Shown: positions 25,969-35,615, counted from the stretch's first letter. The stretch: DNA of 64,000 bases from Flavobacterium gelatinilyticum (GCF_027111295.1 NZ_CP114287.1:2914001-2978000), one strand, 5' to 3'. Notes: a model not told the origin generated them from the letters alone. Program-made: numbers and translations.

Positions 25969-28476
25969 TTAAAAATAAAATCCAAAAGATCCCTTTATTG
26001 CAAATTTATTAGCATCCGGCATATCTAAATAATTTCCTCTCCATGAAAAATCAAGACGGAAAACTTTAAAGATATTTCCAATTCCGGCATTGTATTCCCA
26101 ATATACTTTTTCCGGTGCATTATATGGTAATCCAGAAGCGTTAATGGCACGATTGGCATCAGAAATAGTTCCGTGCACCGCTCTTATCCCTACAAACTCT
26201 CTCCAGTTTAGTTTTCTCATAAATGGAATTCGGGCAAATAATCTTCCGCCAAAATCATGATTCCACTGCAGGGTTGTATATTGATCTGTAACGAATTCAT
26301 AGAAATTCAAATTACTAAATGTATTTTCGATCGTAAAATAAGTCTGGTTACCCGGAATTACACTCATTAATCCTAACGGAATAGTACCAAATGTTTTTCC
26401 TGTTTCCAGAATAATATTGGTTCTGCCAAGCGGTCCGATGATGATAGGCTGTTTATAAAAAACCTGAATTTTTTCGTACGCAAAATCACTTTGCAAAACT
26501 CCTTTAAGTCCATAACTAAAATTCACAAAGAAATGACTGAAAGGGCTGTCTACTAAATCTCTTTCTACGCCATATCCAATTGTTTTACGGTTTGGCATAT
26601 ATTCAAACTGAATATTAGCTTCTGATTGTTTTACATCGCTTTTTACAACTCCCATAGGATTTGCTGCAGTTGGCATTGTCGTATAATAATCGAGACTAAA
26701 AGTATTCGATGCCGACTCTAATGTTCGATAAGAGAATCCTGCCGAAACAATAAAATTCTTTTTAGGCTCCATTTCGAGGGAAATATTACTTAAATTAATA
26801 TTGGTCAATTTCCCGTTACTGCCAGTTGTAAATAAGGCAGAAGATGCAAAACTTCGTCCTAAAATATCATTTGTTGTGGTAAGACTCGCTCCAATCTGCT
26901 CGATGTCCCGCCTGTTTCCTCCAGAAATAATGATTCGGTTTTTCTTGTCGATCATCCATTTTCCCGAAGCGCCGTATTTGAATTTATTATCGTCAAATCC
27001 ATAAGCCGTATAAACTTGTAAACGCCACGGATCGTTTGGCCCAAAATAGGTTCTTCCTCCTACTCTTAACCTTAAGCCTTCAACCTCATTATAACCAAAA
27101 GTTGAATAAATTGGCCCGTAATCAAAATTCTTAAATTCGATGTAACCGCTTCCTAAAATCGAGACGAGATTGTAGAGCTGCTTAAATCGCTTGACGGTCT
27201 GCAAAGTATCAAGCATTTTATAAATACCTGCTTCGTCCTTATTTAGTTTTTCAAAACGATTCTCTTCCCAAAATTCCGGCGGCCGTTCATAGACCGCATT
27301 GTCTATGAAATTGACCTCTTCCTTATAAAATTTCTCTGGTTTCTGGATATTGAATTTATGGTTGCGGTACAAAGTGGTTCGTTTTCCGTAAACTCCTTTT
27401 GATTTTTCTTTTTTGTTCAAAGCAAAATCAGACATCATATAATCACGCGTCAAAAGGAAAACCGAATCGTTTTCTACTTCAAATTCCTGTTCGATATAAA
27501 TATCTTTTACCCAGTTAATATTGGCACTTTTTGTAACGCCCATATTAATTTTCTTGATAGCAAAAGTGGTATCGTTTACCCAGAAATCTCCTTTAAAAGT
27601 CAACTCGTTTTTACGTCTCGGATAAAAAACAATATTAAAACACCATTTTTTATCAATGTAAGCACTGTCTTTTAGCACATAATTGTAAACATCTATTCCG
27701 GTTCTTGATAATGGGCTTGTAAAACTTTTGTCAAAAAACTTAAGGTGGTTGTCGTAAATATTGTAATCTGAATAAAGATCTTTTACAAAAGATAAAATCT
27801 GCTGGTTTCCATTGAAACCTGACATTTTATTTCCGGTAAGGTTCTCTTTTACCTTTTTTAATCTGTTATCGCCGTAAACATCATAAACCGATTCGTTAAT
27901 AAAAATCGGAAGATAGGTTTTCCCGGTAACATCCGAAGTATCTACATGATTAAAAACAAATTCCATTCCTTTAAAAAGCTTATTTTTCATAAAAGCACTG
28001 TCAATAGTGTTCATGTCAAATTCTACTTTTTCGTACTTCTGCATTTGATATTGATTAAACTGGTAAAGTCCGTTTTTACGTTTTCTTTCCCATATTTTCC
28101 TCAAAATATCAATCGCCGGATTGTTCTTTTTTGAAGTTTTCCCTGTAAAAATAACCACTTCGCTAAGCGCCTCGGGTTCGCTTAAAACAATTTTAAAATT
28201 ATAATTTACTGCTTTTTCCAAAGGAACCTCCTTATCTGAAAATCCCGCAGAAGAAACTAATAAAGCGGTGTAAGTATTTGGAGATTCCAAATAAAACCGC
28301 CCATCCTCATTAGAAACAATTCCGGTATTGGATCCTTTAAAAACAACATTTGCAAAAGGTATCGGCTGATTTGACTTATCCAAAACAACTCCACTCACTT
28401 TAGTTTGTGCAGCGGCAAAATTCGCAAAAGCAAATACAATATATAAGAGAAGCTGAGTTAATTTGTTCATTATCAT
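25969..28476 (-). CDS. DUF5686 outer-membrane protein with N-terminal CarboxypepD-like domain
   Basis: 835 aa. A signal peptide (ending near FANFAAAQ) precedes a carboxypeptidase-regulatory-like domain (KVSGVVLDKSNQPIPFANV, residues ~25-43, through the EVVIFTG stretch near 107). The DUF5686 region follows (RKIWERKRKNGLYQFNQY, and later the barrel), ending in an aromatic residue (GSFGFYF). ATG at 28470 (two codons in) is an equally good start. A Bacteroidota outer-membrane barrel of unknown function. Confidence 0.85.
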   Translation of the reverse strand: MIMNKLTQLLLYIVFAFANFAAAQTKVSGVVLDKSNQPIPFANVVFKGSNTGIVSNEDGRFYLESPNTYTALLVSSAGFSDKEVPLEKAVNYNFKIVLSEPEALSEVVIFTGKTSKKNNPAIDILRKIWERKRKNGLYQFNQYQMQKYEKVEFDMNTIDSAFMKNKLFKGMEFVFNHVDTSDVTGKTYLPIFINESVYDVYGDNRLKKVKENLTGNKMSGFNGNQQILSFVKDLYSDYNIYDNHLKFFDKSFTSPLSRTGIDVYNYVLKDSAYIDKKWCFNIVFYPRRKNELTFKGDFWVNDTTFAIKKINMGVTKSANINWVKDIYIEQEFEVENDSVFLLTRDYMMSDFALNKKEKSKGVYGKRTTLYRNHKFNIQKPEKFYKEEVNFIDNAVYERPPEFWEENRFEKLNKDEAGIYKMLDTLQTVKRFKQLYNLVSILGSGYIEFKNFDYGPIYSTFGYNEVEGLRLRVGGRTYFGPNDPWRLQVYTAYGFDDNKFKYGASGKWMIDKKNRIIISGGNRRDIEQIGASLTTTNDILGRSFASSALFTTGSNGKLTNINLSNISLEMEPKKNFIVSAGFSYRTLESASNTFSLDYYTTMPTAANPMGVVKSDVKQSEANIQFEYMPNRKTIGYGVERDLVDSPFSHFFVNFSYGLKGVLQSDFAYEKIQVFYKQPIIIGPLGRTNIILETGKTFGTIPLGLMSVIPGNQTYFTIENTFSNLNFYEFVTDQYTTLQWNHDFGGRLFARIPFMRKLNWREFVGIRAVHGTISDANRAINASGLPYNAPEKVYWEYNAGIGNIFKVFRLDFSWRGNYLDMPDANKFAIKGSFGFYF

Positions 28477-28478
28477 GT

Positions 28479-28518
28479 AAAAAAAAACTTCACCAATCCA
28501 TGTTGTCTGATGAAGTTT
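28479..28518 (-). terminator. Terminator after pdhB
   Basis: AAACTTCA (28485-28492) and TGAAGTTT (28511-28518). On the minus strand the stem is followed by a long T-run. Confidence 0.75.
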
Positions 28519-28539
28519 TATGAGTATTTTGTATTTGTA

Positions 28540-29517
28540 CTATTTATATAATACTTTTTTAACTGCTTTTACTACATCACCTGCATTTGGCAGCCAGTCT
28601 TTAAGCAATACCGGAGAGTACGGTGCAGGAGTATCTGCAGTTGTAATACGTTGAATTGGCGCATCAAGGAAATCGAAAGCCTGTTCCTGAACGATATATG
28701 TAATTTCAGAAGAAAGACTCGCAACCGGCCAGGCTTCTTCAAGAATTACTAAACGATTTGTTTTTTTAACAGATTTAAGGATTGCCTCTTTGTCCATTGG
28801 ACGAACTGTTCTTAAATCGATGATTTCACAAGAGATTCCTTCTTTAGCTAATTCATCAGCAGCGATAAAAGCTTCTTTGATGATTTTTCCGAAAGAAACG
28901 ATAGTAACATCTGTTCCTTCACGTTTAATATCAGCAACTCCTAATGGAATTGTGTATTCTCCGTCCGGCACTTCACCTTTATCACCGTACATTTGCTCAG
29001 ACTCCATGAAAATTACTGGGTCATTATCGCGAATTGCAGATTTCAAAAGTCCTTTTGCATCGTAAGGAGTTGAAGGAACAACAACTTTAAGCCCCGGAGT
29101 ATTAGCAAACCAGTTTTCTAAAGCTTGTGAGTGAGTCGCTCCTAATTGACCAGCAGAAGCTGTTGGTCCGCGGAAAACGATAGGCACATTAAATTGCCCT
29201 CCTGTCATTTGACGCATTTTAGCAGCATTATTTATGATTTGATCAATACCAACCAAACAGAAGTTGAATGTCATATATTCTACAATAGGTCGGTTTCCAT
29301 TCATTGCCGAACCTACAGCAATTCCTGAAAAACCAAGTTCTGCGATTGGAGTATCAATTACCCTCTTTTCACCAAACTCAGCAAGCATTCCTTTTGAAGC
29401 TTTGTAAGCTCCGTTGTATTCTGCAACCTCTTCTCCCATTAAATATATGGATTCATCGCGACGCATTTCTTCGCTCATCGCTTCACAAATGGCCTCTCTA
29501 AATTGTATTGTTCTCAT
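28540..29517 (-). CDS. pdhB: Pyruvate dehydrogenase E1 component, beta subunit
   Basis: Transketolase-like subunit of the 2-oxoacid dehydrogenase E1 heterotetramer, converting pyruvate to acetyl groups on lipoyl-E2. The start is placed at MRTIQFREAICEAM (ATG at 29517). The open frame runs 28 codons further upstream but that stretch is AT-rich and unconserved. Motifs are YLMGEEVAEYNGAYKASKG (TPP-facing glutamate region), DTPIAELGFSGIAVGSAM and LGATHSQALE. 325 aa, the usual length. The alpha subunit is not adjacent, as is common in Flavobacterium. A likely -7 box TATTTTTG lies at 29555-29548. Confidence 0.95.
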   Translation of the reverse strand: MRTIQFREAICEAMSEEMRRDESIYLMGEEVAEYNGAYKASKGMLAEFGEKRVIDTPIAELGFSGIAVGSAMNGNRPIVEYMTFNFCLVGIDQIINNAAKMRQMTGGQFNVPIVFRGPTASAGQLGATHSQALENWFANTPGLKVVVPSTPYDAKGLLKSAIRDNDPVIFMESEQMYGDKGEVPDGEYTIPLGVADIKREGTDVTIVSFGKIIKEAFIAADELAKEGISCEIIDLRTVRPMDKEAILKSVKKTNRLVILEEAWPVASLSSEITYIVQEQAFDFLDAPIQRITTADTPAPYSPVLLKDWLPNAGDVVKAVKKVLYK

Positions 29518-29940
29518 ATTTTTTATTGTATGTTGAATTTTCTGAAGAGCAAAAATAAATATTTTAAATAACTTAAATGCATAAATTGAATTTAAAATCA
29601 CACTAACTTCTTTACCACTGCAGGTTTTAACTTTTTAATGCTTACTGCAATAACAACGAAATCGATATAATAGACGTATTTTTTACACTTAATCGCTTTT
29701 ATCGCCTGATTTTAATACAAACTTCAATACATTTGTTTAATTCTTGTTTCTTCGAATTCTTCCTTCAAAACGGAATTATTCGAAAACTAGTATAAATGAG
29801 CTAAAAATTAACAACCTCTTATCTTCTAAATATTGCAAAAAATGCTAATAATCAGGTAAACTGCTCTTATTCTCATTTTTTATTTTAACAAAATCCATCT
29901 AAACCCGTACAATTTCCGAAATCGTAATAGTTTTAAAAAA

Positions 29941-29958
29941 TATTATGCATGCATAATA
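29941..29958. promoter_or_regulatory. 18-bp perfect palindrome upstream of the etfB promoter
   Basis: TATTATGCATGCATAATA is fully self-complementary. It lies 22 bases upstream of a -7 box TAAATTTG (29980-29987) that precedes etfB, so its centre is about 44 bases before the expected start site. This position suits an activator or repressor dimer. The bound protein cannot be named. The rest of the 29518-30020 gap is AT-rich and holds no convincing ORF. Confidence 0.5.
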
Positions 29959-30020
29959 TAATTATTCCAAATTAAATTCTAAATTTGTAGAAGCATATTA
30001 TAAATTCAAAATATATACTT

Positions 30021-30767
30021 ATGAAAATACTAGTTTGCATCAGCCATGTGCCTGATACTACTTCAAAAATTAACTTTACCAACGGTGACTCAGAATTTGA
30101 CACTAACGGTGTACAATATGTAATTAATCCTAACGATGAATTTGGTCTTACACGTGCAATCTGGTTCCAGGAACAGCAAGGCGCAAATGTGACTGTAGTA
30201 AACGTTGGAGGTCCAGATACAGAACCAACATTGCGTAAAGCTCTGGCAATAGGTGCAAACGAAGCTATTCGTGTAAACGCAAATCCTTCTGACGGATTTT
30301 TTGTTGCAAAACAATTAGCAGAAGTAATTAAAAACGGCGGGTATGATTTAGTAATAGCCGGAAAAGAATCTTTAGATTACAATGGCGGAATGGTTCCGGG
30401 AATGATCGCAGCAATTTTAGGTTCTAACTTCTTAAACTCTTGTACAAGTTTAACGATTGACGGAAACAACGTAAAAGCTGTTCGTGAAATCGACGGTGGA
30501 AAAGAAACTGTAAGCACTACTCTTCCGTTAATCATTGGTGCGCAAAAAGGCCTTGTTGAAGAAAAAGACCTGCGTATCCCGAACATGAGAGGAATTATGA
30601 CTGCAAGAACTAAAGCACTTACTATTCTTGAGCCGGTTGATGCAGCTGTAAACACAAAAGCGGTTAAATTTGAAAAACCAGCTCCAAAATCAGCAGTAAA
30701 ATTAGTTTCTGCAGATAATTTAGATGAGTTAATCAATTTATTACACAACGAGGCAAAGGTGATTTAA
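30021..30767 (+). CDS. etfB: Electron transfer flavoprotein beta subunit
   Basis: 248 aa. With EtfA it forms the FAD/AMP heterodimer that passes electrons from acyl-CoA dehydrogenases to the quinone pool. Motifs are MKILVCISHVPDT, the NPNDEFGLTRA segment, and VIAGKESLDYNGGMVPGMIA, with the conserved RIPNMRGIMTARTK close to the C-terminus. It is followed by etfA after a 142-base spacer full of short A/T repeats. Confidence 0.95.
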   Translation: MKILVCISHVPDTTSKINFTNGDSEFDTNGVQYVINPNDEFGLTRAIWFQEQQGANVTVVNVGGPDTEPTLRKALAIGANEAIRVNANPSDGFFVAKQLAEVIKNGGYDLVIAGKESLDYNGGMVPGMIAAILGSNFLNSCTSLTIDGNNVKAVREIDGGKETVSTTLPLIIGAQKGLVEEKDLRIPNMRGIMTARTKALTILEPVDAAVNTKAVKFEKPAPKSAVKLVSADNLDELINLLHNEAKVI

Positions 30768-30909
30768 GATTGTAGAGTTTAGATTTTAGATTGCAAACCG
30801 CAGCTAAATCTAAATCAACATTTGATTCACTTCAAAATCTAAAATCAATAATCATTTTAGATTTCAGTTTTAAAAATCTGAAATCTAGAATCTAAAATCT
30901 AAAATTATT
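30768..30909. repeat. Low-complexity intergenic repeats between etfB and etfA
   Basis: Repeated units of the AATCTAAAATCT type in direct and inverted orientation (for example near 30776, 30810, 30836, 30856 and 30890). They can fold as long A/T hairpins. No ORF. Similar etf spacers are probably dispersed repeats rather than regulatory elements. Confidence 0.6.
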
Positions 30910-31878
30910 ATGTCAATATTAATATACGCAGAATCTGCAGAAGGAAAATTTAAAAAAGTGGCTTTCGAATTAGCGTCTTACGCTAAGAAAGTTGCTGAAT
31001 CATTAGGAACTACTGTTACAGCTCTAACTGTAAACATCAGCGATGTAAGCGAATTAGCAAAATACGGAGTTGACAAAGTTCTAAAAGTAAGCAATGACAA
31101 ATTAGCGGGTTTTAATGCAAAAGCTTATGCTGATGTCATTAAACAAGCGGCTCAAAAAGAAGAAGCAAAATTAGTTTTACTATCTTCAACTACAGACAGT
31201 ATTTATCTTTCACCACTGGTTGCTGTTGCTTTAGAAGCCGGTTTCGCTTCAAATGTAGTTGGATTACCGGTAAGCACTTCACCTTTTCAGGTAAAAAGAA
31301 CTGCTTTTTCAAACAAAGCTTTCAACATTACAGAAATCAGCACAGAGGTAAAAGTGCTTGGTTTAGCTAAAAACTCTTACGGACTTTTTGAAAGCGCAGG
31401 AGCAGCCGCTGCAGAAGATTTCAGCCCAGCAATTGGAGACGAAGATTTTGGTGTAAAAGTAGAATCTGTAGAGAAAGTATCAGGAAAAGTTTCTATCGCA
31501 GATGCTGATATCGTAGTTTCTGGCGGACGTGGTTTAAAAGGTCCGGAAAATTGGGGATTAATCGAAGATCTTGCCTCTGTTTTAGGCGCTGCAACTGCAT
31601 GTTCTAAGCCTGTTTCAGATTTGGGATGGAGACCTCACAGCGAGCACGTTGGACAAACAGGAAAACCGGTTGCAACCAACTTATATATTGCTGTAGGTAT
31701 TTCAGGAGCGATTCAGCACATTGCAGGTATCAACTCTTCTAAAGTAAAAGTAGTAATCAATAACGACCCTGAAGCTCCTTTCTTTAAAGTGGCAGATTAC
31801 GGAGTTGTTGGCGATGCATTCGAAATTGTACCTCAATTAACAGAGAAATTAAAAGCTTTTAAAGCACAACATTCTTAA
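30910..31878 (+). CDS. etfA: Electron transfer flavoprotein alpha subunit
   Basis: 322 aa. FAD-binding partner of EtfB. The C-terminal FAD domain shows VVSGGRGLKGPENW, CSKPVSDLGWRPHSEHVGQTGKPV and LYIAVGISGAIQHIAGI, all standard ETF-alpha motifs. Starts MSILIYAES. Cotranscription with etfB is likely, and a strong terminator follows. Confidence 0.96.
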   Translation: MSILIYAESAEGKFKKVAFELASYAKKVAESLGTTVTALTVNISDVSELAKYGVDKVLKVSNDKLAGFNAKAYADVIKQAAQKEEAKLVLLSSTTDSIYLSPLVAVALEAGFASNVVGLPVSTSPFQVKRTAFSNKAFNITEISTEVKVLGLAKNSYGLFESAGAAAAEDFSPAIGDEDFGVKVESVEKVSGKVSIADADIVVSGGRGLKGPENWGLIEDLASVLGAATACSKPVSDLGWRPHSEHVGQTGKPVATNLYIAVGISGAIQHIAGINSSKVKVVINNDPEAPFFKVADYGVVGDAFEIVPQLTEKLKAFKAQHS

Positions 31879-31901
31879 TTCTAAGAATTCTCTTCAAAAA
31901 T

Positions 31902-31953
31902 ATAGCTGCCTAAAAACAAGATAATCGTATCTTTGTTTTAAGGCAGCTTTTTT
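31902..31953 (+). terminator. Terminator after etfA
   Basis: AGCTGCCTTA-type stem: AGCTGCC (31904-31910) with GGCAGCT (31942-31948), extended by AAAACAAGAT/ATCTTTGTTTT. Followed by Ts. Confidence 0.9.
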
Positions 31954-32044
31954 GTTCCATATTTTTTGATTAAAATTGCACCTTTATTTTCCAATCAAAA
32001 AAAGTATTAAAATGCGGTGCTAAGTGCCCGTTTTACAAACATAT

Positions 32045-32668
32045 ATGAGTCTAGTAAAATTATCCATAAAAGGAATTTCATACAGTCAAACTCAAAATGG
32101 CGCTTATGCCTTAATTTTGAATGAAGTCGACGGCGAAAGAAAATTACCTATTGTTATTGGTGCTTTTGAAGCCCAGTCAATCGCTATTGCTTTAGAAAAA
32201 GAAATAAAACCGCCTCGTCCGTTAACACACGATTTATTTAAAAACTTTGCTGAAAGATTTGATATTGTCGTAAAACAAGTAATCATACACAAATTGGTTG
32301 ACGGTGTTTTTTATTCGAGTTTAATCTGTGAAAGAGATAAAATTGAAGAAATAATTGATGCCAGAACATCTGATGCCATTGCACTTGCATTACGTTTCAA
32401 CGCACCAATTTTTACCTACAAAAACATTCTGGACAAAGCCGGAATTTATTTAAAATCAAATACTGCAGAAACAGATCAGGGCGCACAGGAAATTGACGAT
32501 GTATTGTCGAATCCTGAAACTTTCGGACGAGAAGAAGAAAGCAACCAGTCAGGAGATGTTTACGCAAAACATTCTTTACAGGAATTAAACGAACTTCTTG
32601 ATCAGGCTGTTTCTCAGGAAGATTACGAAAAAGCAGCAAAAATAAGAGACGAAATCTCGAGAAGATAA
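32045..32668 (+). CDS. Bifunctional nuclease (BFN) family protein with UvrB/UvrC-type C-terminal motif
   Basis: 207 aa. Start placed at MSLVKLSIKGISYSQ (ATG at 32045), the normal N-terminus of the family; an in-frame ATG at 32024 adds seven unlikely residues. The BFN domain spans about residues 1-140 (RKLPIVIGAFEAQSIA, ARTSDAIALALRFNAPIF). The last ~35 residues (LQELNELLDQAVSQEDYEKA) form a UVR-like helical hairpin. BFN proteins are reported nucleases in some organisms; activity here is not shown by the sequence. Confidence 0.88.
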   Translation: MSLVKLSIKGISYSQTQNGAYALILNEVDGERKLPIVIGAFEAQSIAIALEKEIKPPRPLTHDLFKNFAERFDIVVKQVIIHKLVDGVFYSSLICERDKIEEIIDARTSDAIALALRFNAPIFTYKNILDKAGIYLKSNTAETDQGAQEIDDVLSNPETFGREEESNQSGDVYAKHSLQELNELLDQAVSQEDYEKAAKIRDEISRR

Positions 32669-32671
32669 TTA

Positions 32672-32783
32672 AGGCTGTAAGCCGCAAGCTTTAGGCTTAT
32701 AGTCTTAAAGCACAAACATAAAAACACAAACTTTAAGCATTTAGGAAAAGCCTAGAACTTAAAGCTTAAAGCCTAGAGCAACA
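32672..32783. repeat. Intergenic inverted repeats before thyA
   Basis: Short repeats of AAGCTTTAGGCTT / AAGCTTAAAGCCT type arranged head-to-head across the gap. They fit the dispersed repeats seen in other gaps of this window. No ORF. Confidence 0.5.
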
Positions 32784-33635
32784 ATGAAACAATACTTAGA
32801 TTTAGTAAAACACGTTTTAGAAAACGGAAATCAAAAAGGTGATAGAACCGGAACCGGAACAAAAAGTGTTTTTGGCTACCAGATGCGTTTTGATTTAAGT
32901 GAAGGTTTCCCAATGGTTACAACTAAAAAACTTCATTTAAAATCAATCATTTACGAATTACTTTGGTTTTTAAAAGGAGACACCAATATCAAATATCTCA
33001 AAGAAAACGGTGTAAAAATCTGGGATGAATGGGCTGATTCTCATGGTGATTTAGGTCCTGTTTACGGTCATCAGTGGCGTAACTGGAACAGCGAAGAAAT
33101 CGACCAGATATCTGAATTAATTACTGAGTTAAAAACAAACCCTAACAGCCGCAGAATGCTGGTTTCTGCCTGGAATCCTTCGGTTTTGCCGGATACTAAA
33201 AAGTCGTTTGAAGAAAATGTAGCCAATAACAAAGCCGCGCTTCCTCCATGCCACGCTTTTTTCCAGTTTTATGTTGCTGCTCCGGACATGGAAAAAGGAG
33301 AAACAAAAGGAAAATTATCCTGCCAGTTATACCAGCGCAGCGCTGACATATTTTTAGGAGTTCCATTTAACATTGCATCTTATGCTTTATTCACCATGAT
33401 GATTGCTCAGGTCTGCGATTTAGAACCCGGCGAGTTCATTCATACTTTTGGCGATGCGCACATCTACAATAATCATTTTGAACAGCTGGAATTGCAGTTA
33501 ACACGTGAGCCAAAACCATTACCAAAAATGATTTTAAATCCGGAGATCAAAAACATTTTTGATTTTGATTATGACGATTTTACACTTGTCGATTACGATC
33601 CGCATCCTGCCATAAAAGGCAGTGTTGCCGTATAA
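32784..33635 (+). CDS. thyA: Thymidylate synthase ThyA
   Basis: Methylates dUMP with methylene-tetrahydrofolate to give dTMP. 283 aa. Catalytic cysteine in [12 protein letters not shown] (about residues 153-164), [17 protein letters not shown] near the N-terminus, [24 protein letters not shown] and [12 protein letters not shown]. folA lies 0.9 kb downstream on the same strand, which makes sense because ThyA oxidises folate and FolA re-reduces it. Confidence 0.98.
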   Translation: MKQYLDLVKHVLENGNQKGDRTGTGTKSVFGYQMRFDLSEGFPMVTTKKLHLKSIIYELLWFLKGDTNIKYLKENGVKIWDEWADSHGDLGPVYGHQWRNWNSEEIDQISELITELKTNPNSRRMLVSAWNPSVLPDTKKSFEENVANNKAALPPCHAFFQFYVAAPDMEKGETKGKLSCQLYQRSADIFLGVPFNIASYALFTMMIAQVCDLEPGEFIHTFGDAHIYNNHFEQLELQLTREPKPLPKMILNPEIKNIFDFDYDDFTLVDYDPHPAIKGSVAV

Positions 33636-33640
33636 ATAAT

Positions 33641-33677
33641 AAAAAATCCGCTTAAAGAAAATTAAAGCGGATTTTTT
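33641..33677. terminator. Bidirectional terminator after thyA
   Basis: AAATCCGCTT (33644-33653) and AAGCGGATTT (33665-33674) with A-run and T-run flanks, between convergent genes. Confidence 0.88.
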
Positions 33678-33973
33678 TATACAACTACTACACCATTTTC
33701 ACTTCCGGCAAAATCATTCCATTTATAGAAATCGGCTTCCGGATCGTTTACATAAGCCCCGTCAATTACGTACTTAAACTCGTAAATCGCATCTTTAACA
33801 AGATCATAGGTTGCTTTAAATGTTCCGTTTTTCAGCTTGCTTAAAACACCTTCTTCAGCATTCCAGTTGTTAAAATCGCCCACAACCGCTGCCGAATCAG
33901 CATCTTTGGCATCAATAGAAAAAGTTACTTTGCAAACCGGTTTTGTTTTGACAAATTGTTTCTTAAGAGACAT
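33677..33973 (-). CDS. Small CBM48 / AMPK-beta glycogen-binding-like protein
   Basis: 98 aa, a single early-set immunoglobulin-like domain: VCKVTFSIDAKDADSAAVVGDFNNW (residues 13-37) then the YEFKYVIDGAYVNDPEAD region (63-80) typical of isoamylase/AMPK-beta domains. No catalytic domain is attached. Stand-alone members are common in Bacteroidota and may bind glycogen-like glucans. No partner gene is adjacent, so the role is inferred from the fold only. Confidence 0.85.
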   Translation of the reverse strand: MSLKKQFVKTKPVCKVTFSIDAKDADSAAVVGDFNNWNAEEGVLSKLKNGTFKATYDLVKDAIYEFKYVIDGAYVNDPEADFYKWNDFAGSENGVVVV

Positions 33974-34214
33974 AACTATTTAGTTTTTAGATTTATACGT
34001 CATTAAAATTACAGAAATTCAGCTAAACAATACCTACATCCACCTCCGATTTATGATTATAATAAAAAGACTACATAATTTTAATTATATTTATAATTTA
34101 AACCAGTTAATTTTTCGGATTTCAAATTAACCGGATTTTTTGAGACAATTTTTATTCACCCAAAATACGGTGTTTACAAAATAAATTTTAACTTTATAAT
34201 CTCATTTATATCTT

Positions 34215-34559
34215 ATGGAAAAAGAAGTTCACGAACAATATGAGTATGCCAGAAGACGCATCAGACAAAAAAAAGTCCTGTATTTCCATTTCGTACTCTT
34301 TCTGCTTGGCAGCTTATTTATATTTGTCGCTAATAAATTTTTCGGTTTTGGAGCTTCTTCAGAACAAAATTGGTGTCTTTGGATTATAACTTTATGGTTC
34401 TTTCTTTTTATACTGCACTTTATAAAGGTTTACATTACAGACCGTTTCATGAATAAAAAATGGGAAAGAGAGCAAATTGACAGACTTGTTGCTTTACAGC
34501 AAAAAAGGATCGCTCAATTAGAGTCAAAAATAAATGATGATACTGAGAATAAAATTTAG
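34215..34559 (+). CDS. Small 2TM-domain membrane protein
   Basis: 114 aa. Two hydrophobic helices (VLYFHFVLFLLGSLFIFVAN and LWIITLWFFLFILHFIKVY) are separated by a short loop, with a basic N-terminus and charged coiled C-terminus (WEREQIDRLVALQQKRIAQL). This layout is the 2TM family common in Flavobacteriia. Function unknown. The stop lies 12 bases before the folA start, so the two are cotranscribed. Confidence 0.75.
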   Translation: MEKEVHEQYEYARRRIRQKKVLYFHFVLFLLGSLFIFVANKFFGFGASSEQNWCLWIITLWFFLFILHFIKVYITDRFMNKKWEREQIDRLVALQQKRIAQLESKINDDTENKI

Positions 34560-34571
34560 TTACAGGATATT

Positions 34572-35054
34572 ATGATTATAATGATTGCGGCTGTTGCCGA
34601 AAACAATGCCCTGGGAAAAAACAATGATTTGATATGGCATCTCCCAAATGATTTTAAAAGATTCAAATCTCTTACTACCAATCATCACATTATTATGGGA
34701 AGAAAAACTTTTGAAAGCTTCCCGAAACCTTTGCCAAACAGAATACATATTGTTATAACACGACAAATAGATTATAAACCCGAAGGCTGCATTGTTGTCG
34801 ACAGTATTGAAAAAGCCATTGCATTATGTCCCGAGAATGAAGATTCATACATAATTGGCGGAGGCGAAATTTACAATTTAGGAATGCCTCATACTGATAT
34901 AATAGAAATAACCAAAGTACATCATTCTTTTGATGCTGATACTTTTTTTCCAAAAATCAGCAAAAGCGAATGGCAGCTGGTTGAAGCTGAAGAAAATTAT
35001 AAAGATGAAAAACATCTTTATGATTACACCTACGAAACTTACATTAGGAAATAA
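34572..35054 (+). CDS. folA: Dihydrofolate reductase
   Basis: Reduces dihydrofolate to tetrahydrofolate with NADPH. 160 aa. Motifs are AAVAENNALGKNNDLIWHLPNDF (residues ~6-28, containing the substrate-site Asp), IIMGRKTFESFPKPLPNR and YIIGGGEIY. An alternative start at the fourth codon (MIAAVAENN) is possible. It acts downstream of ThyA in folate recycling. Confidence 0.96.
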   Translation: MIIMIAAVAENNALGKNNDLIWHLPNDFKRFKSLTTNHHIIMGRKTFESFPKPLPNRIHIVITRQIDYKPEGCIVVDSIEKAIALCPENEDSYIIGGGEIYNLGMPHTDIIEITKVHHSFDADTFFPKISKSEWQLVEAEENYKDEKHLYDYTYETYIRK

Positions 35055-35058
35055 AATA

Positions 35059-35090
35059 AAAAAACACCCTCTTTTGGAGGATGTTTTTTA
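35059..35090. terminator. Terminator after folA
   Basis: AAACACCCTC, TTTT, GGAGGATGTTT forms a stem with one mismatch and T-run. Confidence 0.75.
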
Positions 35091-35424
35091 AAACGATTGA
35101 TTTTTGTAATCTTGACTCTTTCAGGAAGTCGTTTTTGTAAAAAAATCACAAATGCTAAAAACATTTGAAATAACTGAATAACATTACTGCTAAATGAGAC
35201 AAGAGTCCCATAAGCCTTTAATAACAAATACCACTAAGATATTAAAGGCAAGAAAATTAAAATTTCCAAAAACAAATTTAATCCTAAGAACGTATTTCGC
35301 ACTTTAAAAAATAGTATTCCCCCAAGAACAACAATTTTAAAAACCACTACCTGAACAGATAAATCACCAGTGCAAAAGAAGCAACCATCTGCTTAAGCCA
35401 ATATTTCAATCATTAAATATTTAA

Positions 35425-35601
35425 TCATTTTTACCTTTACAAAGGTGTGCATTAAATCAGCTCAGCACAATACCCACTTTTGGTGATTTTTGTAAAATAC
35501 CTGTTTTTAGTGATGCCGAAGAAAGAACCAAAACTCCTTTATTTTCTGCCGGCGCAAAACATTTAATTGACATTTTAAAAAACTCAATACAGTTAAACTA
35601 G
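35425..35601 (+). pseudogene. Possible coding remnant upstream of menG (58 open codons without start)
   Basis: The 35091-35629 gap has no intact gene. One frame stays open for 58 codons and ends in a peptide-like string (FSDAEERTKTPLFSAGAKHL, then IDILKNSIQLN and stop). It has no ATG, and I recognise no family. It may be the tail of a decayed gene or chance. The rest of the gap is AT-rich with no visible structure. Confidence 0.25.
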
Positions 35602-35607
35602 AATGTT

Positions 35608-35615
35608 TATATTTG
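35608..35615 (+). promoter_or_regulatory. -7 promoter element of the menG-porT operon
   Basis: TATATTTG is a perfect TAnnTTTG match 15 bases upstream of the menG start codon. No matching -33 box is obvious. Confidence 0.5.

Noticed and set aside
30768-30909. CRISPR-like repeats between etfB and etfA
   Set aside because: Repeats are short, degenerate, AT-only-biased and irregularly spaced, with no unique spacers and no cas genes.
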